A stretch of DNA of 64,000 nt, from contig NZ_ATUZ01000017.1 of NCBI RefSeq assembly GCF_000420465.1, positions 156,775 through 220,774 on the forward strand. Reading direction: 5' to 3'. This document shows, in pieces, positions 42,615-51,657 of this stretch (the first letter of the stretch is position 1; every line of letters starts with the position of its first letter). The translations under genes were made by a program, and so were the position numbers. Under the pieces are notes generated by a model that saw only the letters and a program-made list of their open reading frames with translations, made no database searches and was not told where the DNA came from. Source of the DNA: Desulfovibrio desulfuricans DSM 642 (GTDB taxonomy: Bacteria > Desulfobacterota > Desulfovibrionia > Desulfovibrionales > Desulfovibrionaceae).

Positions 42615-44339
42615 TTAATGCGCCGTGGGCTTGAAAGCTCCAAGGCCGGTTTCAGACCGGATTTTCTGGTCGGCAAAAGCCTCCCGTTCCTTCTGCGCCT
42701 GCGGGGACTGATCGCATATGGACACTACCCAGATGCACAAAAAGGCCAGGGGCATGGAAAAAATGGCCGGGGAGGAATACGGAAAGGGCGCGGAGCCTGG
42801 CGGATTGCCCAAGGTCGCCACCCACACTGCATCCGAGAGCATGGTCATGACCAGCGCGGCCAGCAGGCCCGTAAACCCCCCGGCTACAGCCCCTTTGGTG
42901 GTGCAGCCCTTCCACAGCACCGAGAGGATCAGGGCCGGAAAGTTGGCCGAGGCCGCAATGGCAAAGGCCAGAGACACCATGAAGGCCACGTTCTGCTTTT
43001 CAAACACGATGCCAAGAAACATGGCGATGATGCCGAGGGCCACGGTTGTCAGCTTGGAAATTTTAAGCTCCTCGCTGGAGCTGGCCGTGCCCTTTTTGAG
43101 GGCAGAGGCGTACAGGTCGTGCGCAACGGCAGACGCGCCCGAGAGCGTCAGCCCCGCCACCACTGCCAGAATGGTGGCAAAGGCCACTGCCGACATAAAG
43201 CCAAGAAAGATATTGCCGCCAATGGCGTTGGCCAGATGCACGGCAGCCATGTTGCTGCCCCCGCGCAACACTCCGTTTGCATCAAGGAATTCGGGATTGG
43301 TGCTCACAAACACTATGGCCCCGAAGCCGATGATGAAGGTCAGAATGTAGAAATAGCCGATCCATGTGGTTGCCCAGAACACGCTTTTTCTGGCTTCCCT
43401 GGCGTCCGGCACAGTAAAAAAGCGCATCAGGATATGCGGCAGCCCGGCAGTGCCGAACATGAGGGCAATGCCGAGCGAAATGGCCGAAACAGGGTCTTTC
43501 ACAAAGCCGCCCGGCCCCATGATGGCCGTGTTTTTTTTGATGTCCACAGCGGCGGTGAAAAGCTTTTCGGGGCTGAAACCATACTGGGCCATAACCATAA
43601 AGGCCATGAACGAGGCCCCGCCGAGCAGCAGGCAGGCCTTGATGATCTGCACCCAAGTGGTTGCCGTCATTCCGCCAAAAAGCACATAGGCCATCATGAG
43701 CAGACCCACGATAACCACCGCATAGTGGTAATCAAGCCCGAAGAGCAGCTTGATGAGCTGCCCCGCGCCCACCATCTGCGCAATAAGATAGAACAGTACC
43801 ACAACCAGGGTGCCCGATGCGGCAAATATGCGCACAGGCACCTGCTGGAGCCTGTAGGCCACCACATCGGCAAAGGTGAAGCGCCCAAGATTGCGCAGGC
43901 GCTCCGCCAGCATGAAGGTTATGAGCGGCCAGCCCACCTGAAAGCCGATGGCGTAGATCAGGCCGTCAAAACCCGTTGCCATGACGGCGGCTGAAATGCC
44001 CAGAAAGGAGGCCGCCGACATAAAGTCGCCCGCGATGGCAAGACCGTTCTGAAAGCCCGTGATGCCGCCGCCTGCCGTGTAAAAATCCGCAGCGGAGCGG
44101 GTGCGCTTGGCGGCCCACTTGGTTATCCACAGCGATGCACCGACAAAAATGGTGAACATGATGATGGCTGTCCAGTCGGTGTTCTGCTTTTGCGTTTCTT
44201 CTATGACGCCCGCCGCCAGAGGCTGACCGGGCAGCAAAGCGATAAAAAGCGCCGTGCAGAATGTTGCAGCGCTGATGGTTGGGGCAGATTTTTGTTGCCT
44301 GAGCCTATGGGAGGATGTGCAAGTGCTTATTCCCCTCAT
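42615..44339 (-). CDS. actP: cation/acetate symporter ActP
   Basis: ActP is a sodium:solute symporter for acetate and other short carboxylates. The 574-residue protein has an N-terminal signal-like segment (about residues 20-43) and 13 or so membrane helices. Family motifs are [35 protein letters not shown] (about residues 80-112), [20 protein letters not shown], and [18 protein letters not shown]. Its ATG overlaps the stop of the DUF485 gene by 4 bases. A sulfate reducer that oxidises incompletely would normally excrete acetate, so this carrier probably takes up acetate for assimilation. Confidence 0.92.
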   Translation of the reverse strand: MRGISTCTSSHRLRQQKSAPTISAATFCTALFIALLPGQPLAAGVIEETQKQNTDWTAIIMFTIFVGASLWITKWAAKRTRSAADFYTAGGGITGFQNGLAIAGDFMSAASFLGISAAVMATGFDGLIYAIGFQVGWPLITFMLAERLRNLGRFTFADVVAYRLQQVPVRIFAASGTLVVVLFYLIAQMVGAGQLIKLLFGLDYHYAVVIVGLLMMAYVLFGGMTATTWVQIIKACLLLGGASFMAFMVMAQYGFSPEKLFTAAVDIKKNTAIMGPGGFVKDPVSAISLGIALMFGTAGLPHILMRFFTVPDAREARKSVFWATTWIGYFYILTFIIGFGAIVFVSTNPEFLDANGVLRGGSNMAAVHLANAIGGNIFLGFMSAVAFATILAVVAGLTLSGASAVAHDLYASALKKGTASSSEELKISKLTTVALGIIAMFLGIVFEKQNVAFMVSLAFAIAASANFPALILSVLWKGCTTKGAVAGGFTGLLAALVMTMLSDAVWVATLGNPPGSAPFPYSSPAIFSMPLAFLCIWVVSICDQSPQAQKEREAFADQKIRSETGLGAFKPTAH

Positions 44340-44650
44340 GACTGCACCTCTTTTTCAAGAATCTGCTTGAGCGCAGGGTCAAATTCGCTGTTGGCCTTGC
44401 GAACGTAGACCGCCGTAAGCACAACGGTCAGCAGGATGATGCCGATGCCAAGGGGAATGCCCCAGGTCGTTGTCATTCCGGCTGCAAGAGGCGTGGCAAA
44501 GAGCTGTTTGTCAAAGGCGACAACCAGAATAAAACCGTAATACGCGGCAAAAACCACAAGCGTGAGTCGCCAGCCAAGGGCGTTGCGCGTCTTGATCAGG
44601 TGCTGGTATTGCGCATTATTTTCGATTCGTTGCGTCAGTTCTGAGGCCAT
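44336..44650 (-). CDS. DUF485 membrane protein (YjcH-like) partner of ActP
   Basis: The protein is 104 residues with two membrane helices (about 27-47 and 60-83) and the DUF485 pattern [18 protein letters not shown] ... [13 protein letters not shown]. It almost always precedes actP. GGAGGG lies before ATG 44650, and the stop overlaps the actP start. The exact role is unknown; it is thought to accompany the transporter. Confidence 0.88.
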   Translation of the reverse strand: MASELTQRIENNAQYQHLIKTRNALGWRLTLVVFAAYYGFILVVAFDKQLFATPLAAGMTTTWGIPLGIGIILLTVVLTAVYVRKANSEFDPALKQILEKEVQS

Positions 44651-44704
44651 TGTTCCCTCCTCGCATACTTTTGTCCGCAATGTCTTTTGCGCAGACATTG
44701 GACG

Positions 44705-45337
44705 TTATGGGAGCCTGTGTGCGCCGTATCCGCGCGATTGCAGCGCCAGATACATCATGGCGGCTGTTATGGCGTCGTTCATGGCATCGTGCCTTGGCAG
44801 CGTGGGTAGGCGAAGGTTTCTGACCATCGTTTCCCATCGCAGATCAATGTAGGCGCCAGGATATTGCGCAAATCGCCAGTCGTAATAGCGGCCTGAAACC
44901 TCTATGCGACTGTTTGGCAATGCTGCCCCCATCAGTGGCCTCAAGTTTTTGTTCAACACTGCAAGGTCGTATTGCAGATAATAACCCACCAGTGTTCTGC
45001 CTCTGACAAACTGAAGAAAAGCCGACAACACATCCTGAAGCGGCAGCCCCGTGCTGAAATCACACGGGCGCAGCCCGTGCACGCGCACATTCTGCCCGTC
45101 AGGGGCATGCTGCGGCGTTATCAGCGCGTAAAAGGCGTCTCTGGTGCAAAGACGCTGGCCGTCTATGCAGACAGCGGCAAGGGATAACAGCTCAGCATCC
45201 TTAACTTTGAGCGAGGTTGTTTCGCAATCAATGCTCACAAGCAGTCCGTCATCCTGATCAAGCAGGGAACGGTGGGGTTCCCGCAGGCCGCGCATGCGCC
45301 AGCTTCGCGCCACGGCCTGTATCCATGAGTTTTGCAT
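44705..45337 (-). CDS. DEDDh 3'-5' exonuclease (DnaQ-like)
   Basis: The 210-residue exonuclease shows the DEDDh residues in VSIDCETTSLK (Asp and Glu), GYYLQYDLAVLNK (Asp) and LPRHDAMNDAITAAMMYL (His and Asp). This subfamily is typically found next to a DUF294 nucleotidyltransferase/CBS protein and ActP, as here: its start is 1 base from the stop of that gene. The substrate is unknown. The association suggests a regulatory role in carboxylate uptake rather than DNA proofreading, which is inference. Confidence 0.85.
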   Translation of the reverse strand: MQNSWIQAVARSWRMRGLREPHRSLLDQDDGLLVSIDCETTSLKVKDAELLSLAAVCIDGQRLCTRDAFYALITPQHAPDGQNVRVHGLRPCDFSTGLPLQDVLSAFLQFVRGRTLVGYYLQYDLAVLNKNLRPLMGAALPNSRIEVSGRYYDWRFAQYPGAYIDLRWETMVRNLRLPTLPRHDAMNDAITAAMMYLALQSRGYGAHRLP

Positions 45338-45338
45338 T

Positions 45339-47153
45339 TCAGAACCTGTCCAGCCCGTAGCGCTGGTTGATCATGCGCTTGAAGCGCTTGACCACCTGGA
45401 GGGCGTCCTGCAACAGGTCTTTGTCCAGGGTGGACAGGGAGGCCGTATCAATCTCGTTGCTCAGGGGGTGCCCCTTGCGCAGCATTTCAAGGCCCGCGTC
45501 CAGCCGCAGGCGCATCAGAAAGGCCAGAGATTCGGCCAGATCATCTGTCTGTGATTTTTCAATAATACTCCGGGATGTCAGGGCCTCCAGTCGGTCAAAG
45601 GTGTTGGTGGCATCAATGTCCGCCTCCAGCGCCATAATACGGGCACCGTGCACAATGGGGAAAATCCCCGCTTTCTTGATGTCGAGCAGTGCGTTTTTTT
45701 CGCGGTTCAGCAGCTGCCTCCAAAAGCCGCTTTCGCCTGTTCGGGTGGGGAACTGTTCAATGGGCAGGGCCATGCGCGCAAACCATGCCGCATCATCGTG
45801 CAGGGCCGAGCGCAAGGCCTTGCGGCAGGCCTCAAGCCATGAGGCCGGGCCGGAGACTGTTTCCGCATCCAGAAAAATTGCCAGATGCATAAGCCCCTCA
45901 CCCTGCGCGGAATCCGCCCACTGGCGCAAGGTCTGTTCCCATCCTCGCACCGTGTGTCGCCAGAGCGGCTGGTTCACCATCATGTCGCCGGGGCAGGGCG
46001 GATAGCCAAGGCTGAGCATGCGCTCCGTGAAGCTGTTTGCAGAGAGTTCCACCTCCTTTTCGTCCAGGCCTTCCGCAAGGATCAGAGCGTTGTCCTGGTC
46101 GGTTTTCAGTATCTGCTCGCCCCGGCCTTCGGAGCCAAGGGTAAGCAGGGCGCTTCCGGAAAATACGGCTGGCGTGGCCGTCAACTGCCAGAGGCGGGCC
46201 ATGAGCTGCGCGTTGAGCACCTGCACAAGGCGCGCAAGCTGGGGCGTTTTTATGCCCTGGGTAACGAGGGTTGTTATCAGGGCTTCCATGTCCCGCATGG
46301 CGCTGTGCAGGTCGGCCAGTGTGGTGGCCGCCTCGAGCTGCCGCGCGATCGACAGGGAATGGTTGGAGAAATAGGAAAGCAGGTCGATCATGGCCAGAAC
46401 GCCCACAGGCCGCCCCTTGTCCGTCACCACAATTCTGTGGATGTTGTGGCGGGTCATGAGGAGCAGGGCATTGAAAAGGTAGTCGTCCTTTTCGCAGCTC
46501 AGCAGGGAAAACTGGGCGCAGACCTTGAGCGGAGTCTGGTTGGAAACCGCGTTGGCCACGATGTCGCAAAAATCGCCCGTGGTGAAAATTCCGGTGCTGG
46601 AACCATCGCGCACAAAGATGGATCGCCTCCGGCTTTCCTTCATGCGCTGCGCGGCGTGGGCAATGGTATCCGTTGCCTCGGCAAATATGGGGGGGCGAAA
46701 TCCGGCATCGCTGATCTTGACCGCAAAAAGGCTCTGCCATTCGCGGCGGTCGCGGCTTTGGGCAAGCTGACCCAGCTTGTCGGACACGGTTGCAAAAAAG
46801 TAAGCGCCGAAAAGCGAGTTCTTTTCCGTCAGGGCCAGCACCTCCCGCCCAGGGAACACGCAAAGCAGCACTTCTTCATGCGCCACAAACCTGTGCCGCG
46901 TTCTGCCTGTGGCCAGGGCGCGGCAGTCAAAGGCCTCGTGCTCTCGGTATGCCCCCACAATTTCCTCGCCCGACATTTCACGAACAAGCCCCTTCATGAC
47001 CAGATAGAGCACATCAACTTCACTTCCCGAGGCAAGAATCTCCTGATCATTGCTGAAAAACAGGATATCGGCGGAGGCCGACAGGGCAGATGCCTCTGCC
47101 AGAGTCAGCAGATCAAAAGGGGGATGCGTGAGGTCAAAGCGGGTGTTTGGCAT
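45339..47153 (-). CDS. cyclic-nucleotide/CBS/DUF294 putative nucleotidyltransferase
   Basis: This 604-residue signalling protein has, in order, a cNMP-binding-like beta barrel (about residues 15-125), two CBS domains (about 155-270), a DUF294 nucleotidyltransferase-like domain with LTLGSEGRGEQILKTDQDNALI (about 345-370, the GS-x-GR-x-D-x-D active-site pattern), and an all-helical C-terminal DUF294_C domain. It resembles the family that controls acetate permeases and related carriers. It leads an operon reading left: this gene, the DEDDh exonuclease, the DUF485 gene and actP. An AT-rich palindrome-dense region lies upstream. Confidence 0.88.
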   Translation of the reverse strand: MPNTRFDLTHPPFDLLTLAEASALSASADILFFSNDQEILASGSEVDVLYLVMKGLVREMSGEEIVGAYREHEAFDCRALATGRTRHRFVAHEEVLLCVFPGREVLALTEKNSLFGAYFFATVSDKLGQLAQSRDRREWQSLFAVKISDAGFRPPIFAEATDTIAHAAQRMKESRRRSIFVRDGSSTGIFTTGDFCDIVANAVSNQTPLKVCAQFSLLSCEKDDYLFNALLLMTRHNIHRIVVTDKGRPVGVLAMIDLLSYFSNHSLSIARQLEAATTLADLHSAMRDMEALITTLVTQGIKTPQLARLVQVLNAQLMARLWQLTATPAVFSGSALLTLGSEGRGEQILKTDQDNALILAEGLDEKEVELSANSFTERMLSLGYPPCPGDMMVNQPLWRHTVRGWEQTLRQWADSAQGEGLMHLAIFLDAETVSGPASWLEACRKALRSALHDDAAWFARMALPIEQFPTRTGESGFWRQLLNREKNALLDIKKAGIFPIVHGARIMALEADIDATNTFDRLEALTSRSIIEKSQTDDLAESLAFLMRLRLDAGLEMLRKGHPLSNEIDTASLSTLDKDLLQDALQVVKRFKRMINQRYGLDRF

Positions 47154-48049
47154 AGTCAGTCCCGAATGCGTCTCTGCGGTATGATTGTATTTTTACCGAC
47201 CGTGCCGTGCCTGCGTCGTTTACCTGTTGTGCGAATTATGTTTGCAATTGATAGAAACTGTTCAATCAATGAGCGTATTGTGCTTTATGAATAAAGCAAA
47301 ATTATTATGTGTAAACAATGTATGTGAAATATTTCATTGATTGTTTATACAATTTAAAAAAGCAAAATTTAACATAAAACTGGCTATTAAAATTATCAAT
47401 ACACTACAATTAATAGCCTAAGTCATGCAATAATTATTTTTTATAGTCGTTAATATTCATAAAAATAAATTATAAATAAAATTTTTTGTTGAAATGATCA
47501 TTTTTATACACATAAACAATCCAGTAATCAGGATTGTGTGCAATATATGTAGCTGGAGCATGCAGGTTCAGTAGGAAAAAAGAGGTATGCAATAGTAGCG
47601 GCTTTTGAGCCCTGTGGGCTTTCTTCCGTCTCGGCAAGCAATTGGAGGGCGTGTTGAGCAGCAGTTTTGCAGGCAAGAGATTCAGACAGGGCTGCAATGC
47701 CCTTGTCTTATTGCATAGCAATGCAGTCTGTTTTTTTATGAGAAGGCAATCAAGGACTGGTGCGGGAGCGTGCAGTCGTTTCTCAGCGTTGCGTAGTGCG
47801 AACTCTTGGCCGCATGAGGAAGCAGGGCGCAGGGGTGATGTGCAGGAGCGGGGGGGGCGCATGCGTGGAAAGTGGACAGCAGGCTGTGTCGGAGCGTGTT
47901 GCTTCAAACAATGAGCTTTACGGCATCAGGAGCGGGGCAAGCGGATAGTGCGGCTGGGAGTTCAGCGGCGCGAGGGAGGGCCAGCATCTCCCCTGTGGGG
48001 TATGGGGCAGGCACATCTGTCGGATGCTTCGGTCGGAGGCAAAAATGCT

Positions 48050-48096
48050 GCGGCGGGGCTTTCGGCAGCCAGAGACTACCGGAAAAGCCCCGCCGC
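48050..48096. repeat. strong GC-rich hairpin of unknown role
   Basis: A 13-base perfect inverted repeat GCGGCGGGGCTTT (48050-48062) and its complement (48084-48096), extended by CGG/CCG inside, closes a loop of about 13 bases. No T-run follows on either strand at the proper distance, so it is not an obvious terminator. Confidence 0.6.
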
Positions 48097-48143
48097 GTAG
48101 AATGTGCAGGAGCGCCCTTGGGCGACCCCTAAGAGGTGCGCGC

Positions 48144-48169
48144 AACAAAAAACGCCCCGGTTGGGGCGT
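48144..48169 (-). terminator. intrinsic terminator of RRM protein gene
   Basis: A 7-base stem ACGCCCC/GGGGCGT (48152-48158 with 48163-48169) is followed on the minus strand by TTTTTTG, about 20 bases after the stop codon. Confidence 0.85.
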
Positions 48170-48190
48170 ATATTTGTCCGTTACAGCGCC

Positions 48191-48457
48191 CTAGTAGCGG
48201 GGCTGGCGCGGGGCTCTGGGTTTGGCTTCGTTCACGCGCAGCGTGCGACCGCCAAAGCTGAAGTTGTCCAAAGCTTCAATGGCGGAGTCGGCTTCGCCGT
48301 CTTCCATTTCCACAAAGCCAAAGCCGCGGGCACGGCCGGTATCCCTGTCGCTAACAAGTTTCACAGACAGAACGCTGCCGTATTCGGCAAAAAGGTCCTG
48401 GACCTGTTCTTCAGTGGCAGACCAAGGAAGGTTCCCGACATAGATGGACTTAGACAT
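48191..48457 (-). CDS. RRM-type RNA-binding protein
   Basis: This is an 88-residue single RNA-recognition motif with RNP2 IYVGNL (residues 5-10) and RNP1 RGFGFVEM (about 47-54), and a short basic Arg/Pro tail (PRAPRQPRY). Bacterial RRM proteins of this size are often cold- or stress-inducible, and their RNA targets are mostly unknown. GAGGG lies before ATG 48457. It stands alone with its own terminator and about 400 bases of upstream non-coding sequence. Confidence 0.92.
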   Translation of the reverse strand: MSKSIYVGNLPWSATEEQVQDLFAEYGSVLSVKLVSDRDTGRARGFGFVEMEDGEADSAIEALDNFSFGGRTLRVNEAKPRAPRQPRY

Positions 48458-48924
48458 GAAACACCCTCTCAAAAAAAACAATCTTCCCGCGCTTACGCCC
48501 AGTAAAACGTATTACCGGTACGCGGCCCATGAAAAACATGGAAACACGCTTTGTCGGCCTTGTCAACGAATCGCCAAAAAAAAGTTGGTATTGCGTATCC
48601 CCGCGAGTAAAAAAGGCGCAAACCCGCAGTGGGACAGGAGGAAGTGGAAATAAACGAATGAGTTTCTGGAGATTGTGCAAAGAATCTCAAAACACGGTGG
48701 GCATCGTATGTTCAATACATGGCAGGGACACAACGGGCGTTGAAAAGATAAAGAGTGGCAAGATGCATTGCTAACAATCGGATTGGTTGTTCAACCAACA
48801 TTAAAATAGAAAGCTATTGCGTGTAAAATACGTTCAGGCTGTAATTATTAGTGTTGCACTAATTAGCATGCTAAAAAGCCGTACAACGACAGCTCTTGCG
48901 TCAGTTGTACGGCTCTGAAATTGG
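48458..48924. other. 467-base intergenic region between dnaB and the RRM gene
   Basis: It holds the dnaB terminator at its right end, a 16-base palindrome TTGGTTG-TT-CAACCAA (48783-48798), and, on the minus strand, a TTGACA hexamer (48555-48560) with no good -10 partner. A 38-codon frame at 48658-48774 was seen but not accepted as a gene. Confidence 0.5.
48871..48914 (-). terminator. intrinsic terminator of the rpsF-dnaB operon
   Basis: An 11-base perfect stem AGCCGTACAAC/GTTGTACGGCT (48877-48887 with 48904-48914) is followed on the minus strand by TTTTAG, just after the dnaB stop. Confidence 0.85.
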
Positions 48925-50418
48925 CTAGGATCCGCCCTCGGATGGCGGGGGCATCCAGTCTGGCGCAATATCCTCAAACGAAGTGTAGGGCGACATGTAC
49001 ATAAGCTCGGCAACGCCCACGGGGCCGTTGCGCTGCTTGCCGATGATGATTTCGGCAATGCCCTGGGGCGGTCGGTCGGCAGGTTTCTGGAATTTGTACA
49101 CGTCATCGCGGTACACAAACATGATAACGTCCGCGTCCTGCTCGATAGCGCCAGATTCACGAAGGTCAGAAAGCATGGGGCGCTTGTCGCTGCGTTCTTC
49201 CACCTTGCGGTTAAGCTGTGAAAGCGCAACCACGGGCACGTTCATTTCCTTGGCAAGGCCTTTGAGCGAGCGCGAAATATCCGAAATTTCCAGTTCGCGC
49301 GAATCTGTGCGGCGGCTGGTGCGCATGAGCTGCAGGTAGTCCACCACCACCATGCCAAGGCCTTTGTCCGCCTTGAGGCGGCGGGCGCGGGCGCGCAGTT
49401 CCAGCGTGGTGAGGGCAGGGGTGTCGTCAATAAATATGGGCGCACGGGCCACAACGTCCGCCGCGTCATAGAGGCGCTGCCAGTCTTCGTCTGTCAGCAG
49501 CGAGGGACGGCGCAGCTTGGAAAGATCCACCTTGCCCCACACGGCCAGCATGCGCTGCATGAGCTGCTCCTTGCTCATTTCGAGCGAAAAAACAGCCACG
49601 GGCACGTTCTGGCGCACGGCAGCGTTGATGGCCATGCACATGGAAAAAGCCGTCTTGCCCATACTGGGGCGGGCCGCCACAATAATGAGGTCAGAGGGCT
49701 GCAGACCGGCGGTCAGTTTGTCCAGGCGGGTATAGCCGGTGGTGACGCCTGTAATGACGTCCTTGGCATCGGCCAGCTTGGAAAGCTTGTCGAATACCCG
49801 TTCCAGCAGTTCGCGCGTGGGGGTAAAGTCCTTGCCCGAGGTGCGTTGTGAAATGGAAAAAACCGCCTGTTCGGATTCATCCAGCAGTTCGCCGACTTCG
49901 CGCGTGGCATCGTAGCAGTTGACTATGATGCCAGAGCAGGCGTTGATCAGGCTGCGCTGCAAGGATTTGTCGCGAACTATGGTGGCGTAGTATTCCGCAT
50001 TGGCGCCGGAAACAACGGCCTGCGCCAGCTCGCCCAGATAGACCGCACCGCCGGCTTCTTCAAGGGCGTTCATGCTCTTGAGCTGCTCGGCAGTGGCAAT
50101 AAGGTCGAGGGGGGCCGATTTGCGGTAAAGTTCTAGAAACGCCTTGTAGATGGTGGCGTGTGCGGGCAGGTAAAAATCTTCGTCAGTGAGCTGGTCTGCG
50201 ATGGAGTGCATGAGCTGGGGGCGCATGAAAACGCCGCCGAGCACAGCCTGTTCGGCTTCAACACTGTGGGGGGGCACACGCCGCAGAATGTCGGCCTCGG
50301 CTTTTTCCGCGCTGTGCGCTGAAGAGCGAGACTGGCCATCCTTGTTGCGGCCCTGCCCAAAAGGCGAGCCCCCGGCCGCGTGGCCGGGGGCGGAATTGCT
50401 ATCGTTGCGGGAAACCAC
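48925..50418 (-). CDS. dnaB: replicative DNA helicase DnaB
   Basis: DnaB is the hexameric 5'-3' helicase at the replication fork. The 497-residue protein has the N-terminal DnaB domain after a charged tail (VPPHSVEAEQAVLGGVF, about residues 50-66), Walker A in VAARPSMGKTAFS, Walker B-type MVVVDYLQLM, and the conserved RESGAIEQDADVIMFVYRD. No intein or frameshift was seen. It is the last gene of rpsF-rpsR-rplI-dnaB, 8 bases after rplI. Confidence 0.97.
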   Translation of the reverse strand: MVSRNDSNSAPGHAAGGSPFGQGRNKDGQSRSSAHSAEKAEADILRRVPPHSVEAEQAVLGGVFMRPQLMHSIADQLTDEDFYLPAHATIYKAFLELYRKSAPLDLIATAEQLKSMNALEEAGGAVYLGELAQAVVSGANAEYYATIVRDKSLQRSLINACSGIIVNCYDATREVGELLDESEQAVFSISQRTSGKDFTPTRELLERVFDKLSKLADAKDVITGVTTGYTRLDKLTAGLQPSDLIIVAARPSMGKTAFSMCMAINAAVRQNVPVAVFSLEMSKEQLMQRMLAVWGKVDLSKLRRPSLLTDEDWQRLYDAADVVARAPIFIDDTPALTTLELRARARRLKADKGLGMVVVDYLQLMRTSRRTDSRELEISDISRSLKGLAKEMNVPVVALSQLNRKVEERSDKRPMLSDLRESGAIEQDADVIMFVYRDDVYKFQKPADRPPQGIAEIIIGKQRNGPVGVAELMYMSPYTSFEDIAPDWMPPPSEGGS

Positions 50419-50426
50419 GCAAACCC

Positions 50427-50933
50427 CTACTGGGCTGCCTCGGCTTCTTCAGCGGGCGCAGCAGGTGCGGGTTCTTCTTCGATGGGCTGATGGTCGGAAA
50501 TGACCTTCACCGGCACCAGGGCGATCACGCTGGCGTGCAGGCGCACGCGAACGGGATGTTCACCAAGGGTACGGATGGGGGCATCCATAAGAATGCGGCG
50601 GCGGTCAACTTCCACACCAAGGGCGGTAAGAGCATCGCCGATGATGGTGGTGGTGACGGAGCCGTAAAGCTTGTCGTTGTCGCCCACGTGCATGGGGATA
50701 ACGACTTCCAGGGCTTCCAGGCGGGCCTGGAGGGACTGGGCGTCAGCGCGCACGGCATCCATGCGGGCCTGAAGCTTTTTGCGTTCCTGTTCAAAGCTTT
50801 TGAGGTTGGAAGGTGAAGCGACCATGGCCAGACCCTGCGGGAGCAGGAAATTACGGCCATAACCAGCTTTCACTTCAACCACATCGCCAAGGCTGCCGAG
50901 ATTTTCAACGTCGGCGCGAAGTATCAGTTTCAT
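50427..50933 (-). CDS. rplI: 50S ribosomal protein L9
   Basis: The 168-residue L9 protein has the N-terminal signature DVENLGSLGDVVEVKAGYGRNFLLPQG and a C-terminal domain with DKLYGSVTTTIIGDAL. A Glu/Ala/Pro tail of about 20 residues exceeds the usual 148-150 residues. It lies 10 bases after rpsR. Confidence 0.97.
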   Translation of the reverse strand: MKLILRADVENLGSLGDVVEVKAGYGRNFLLPQGLAMVASPSNLKSFEQERKKLQARMDAVRADAQSLQARLEALEVVIPMHVGDNDKLYGSVTTTIIGDALTALGVEVDRRRILMDAPIRTLGEHPVRVRLHASVIALVPVKVISDHQPIEEEPAPAAPAEEAEAAQ

Positions 50934-50943
50934 GTGCGCCTCC

Positions 50944-51207
50944 TTAAATGGTGCTCTTTTTCTTGACGCCGGAATCGTGCGTCGCGGTGTAGATGAGCAG
51001 GGCCATCTGGCGGGCGCGCTTGATTTCGCGGGTCAGCAGGCGCTGGTGATGTGCGCAGGTGCCGGTGATGCGGCGGGCAATGATCTTGCCGCGCTCTGTG
51101 ATAAAGTCGCGCAGGATGTCGGCGCGCTTGTAATCCAGGGGCAGATCTTTATCTGCGCAGAAGCGGCAGAATTTGCGGCGCGGGGCAAATTTCTTTTTAA
51201 AAGCCAT
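50944..51207 (-). CDS. rpsR: 30S ribosomal protein S18
   Basis: The 87-residue S18 protein has [23 protein letters not shown] and the C-terminal [22 protein letters not shown] 51207 ([13 protein letters not shown]) is chosen over the upstream frame extension. It starts 1 base after the rpsF stop. Confidence 0.97.
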   Translation of the reverse strand: MAFKKKFAPRRKFCRFCADKDLPLDYKRADILRDFITERGKIIARRITGTCAHHQRLLTREIKRARQMALLIYTATHDSGVKKKSTI

Positions 51208-51208
51208 G

Positions 51209-51517
51209 TTAGGCAACCTCCCCGGCCACTTCATCGGCCAGCTTGACGGTCACAAACTTGAAGATGCCGTCGGTGATGCGAATGTTGCGTTCCAGCTCAG
51301 CGATAAGCTCAGCAGGAGCCTGGTACACCAGACGCACATAAAAGCCGCGCATCAGTTTGCGAACCGGGTAGGCGAGGTCGCGCATGCCCCAATTGTCCAC
51401 TTCCACCATGACGCCCTTCTCACGCTCGATGATCGCGGTAAGGGCGTTGATGATGCCCTCGCGATTGTCGGCGGAAAGCTCCGGGGAAAGGAGCAGCAGG
51501 GTTTCAAATTTCCGCAT
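51209..51517 (-). CDS. rpsF: 30S ribosomal protein S6
   Basis: The 102-residue S6 protein shows [35 protein letters not shown] and [23 protein letters not shown] precedes ATG 51517, so the first ten codons of the longer frame are not used. It heads the operon, behind a near-consensus promoter. Confidence 0.97.
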   Translation of the reverse strand: MRKFETLLLLSPELSADNREGIINALTAIIEREKGVMVEVDNWGMRDLAYPVRKLMRGFYVRLVYQAPAELIAELERNIRITDGIFKFVTVKLADEVAGEVA

Positions 51518-51576
51518 TGGTATTCTCCTTTTGGATTGGCAGCCCACGCCACACGGGGCGCGAGCAAGGAACGAGT

Positions 51577-51605
51577 CTTATACTTCCGGCAAATGGGCCT
51601 GTCAA
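51577..51605 (-). promoter_or_regulatory. sigma-70 promoter of rpsF-rpsR-rplI-dnaB
   Basis: On the minus strand TTGACA (51605-51600), a 17-base spacer and TATAAG (51582-51577) form a near-perfect promoter about 60 bases before the rpsF start. Confidence 0.85.
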
Positions 51606-51657
51606 GCCGAAATTTTCAGAAGGCTGAAAGCCTGCGCTGTCAGAGGGATGCAACGGG

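Larger units (their letters stand above)
47154..48190. other. 1 kb gene-free region with AT-rich, palindrome-dense half
   Basis: Bases about 47220-47560 are far AT-richer than the surroundings and hold inverted repeats: TGCTTTAT-GA-ATAAAGCA (47281-47298), TGAAATATTTCA (47325-47336) and GGCTATTAA/TTAATAGCC (47382-47390 with 47410-47418). A DnaA-box-like TTATACACA lies at 47504-47512. From 47640 on, the sequence is GC-rich again; the short open frames there have no ribosome sites or recognisable products. The AT-rich half is upstream of the DUF294-actP operon and probably holds its control region. Confidence 0.55.

Noticed and set aside
47240..47290. FNR box in the AT-rich island
   Set aside because: TTGAT and ATCAA are present but separated by 12 bases rather than 4, so they do not form an FNR site.
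47504..47512. chromosomal replication origin
   Set aside because: Only one DnaA-box match was found and no dnaA/dnaN/gidA-type neighbours; AT-richness and nearby dnaB are not enough.
47642..47914. 90-codon plus-strand frame in the gene desert
   Set aside because: Cys/Arg/Gly-rich translation, no ribosome site, no conserved pattern.
48658..48774. 38-codon frame with an AGGAGG about 14 bases upstream
   Set aside because: The spacing is too long and the product has no recognisable features; it cannot be excluded as a small gene but is not supported.
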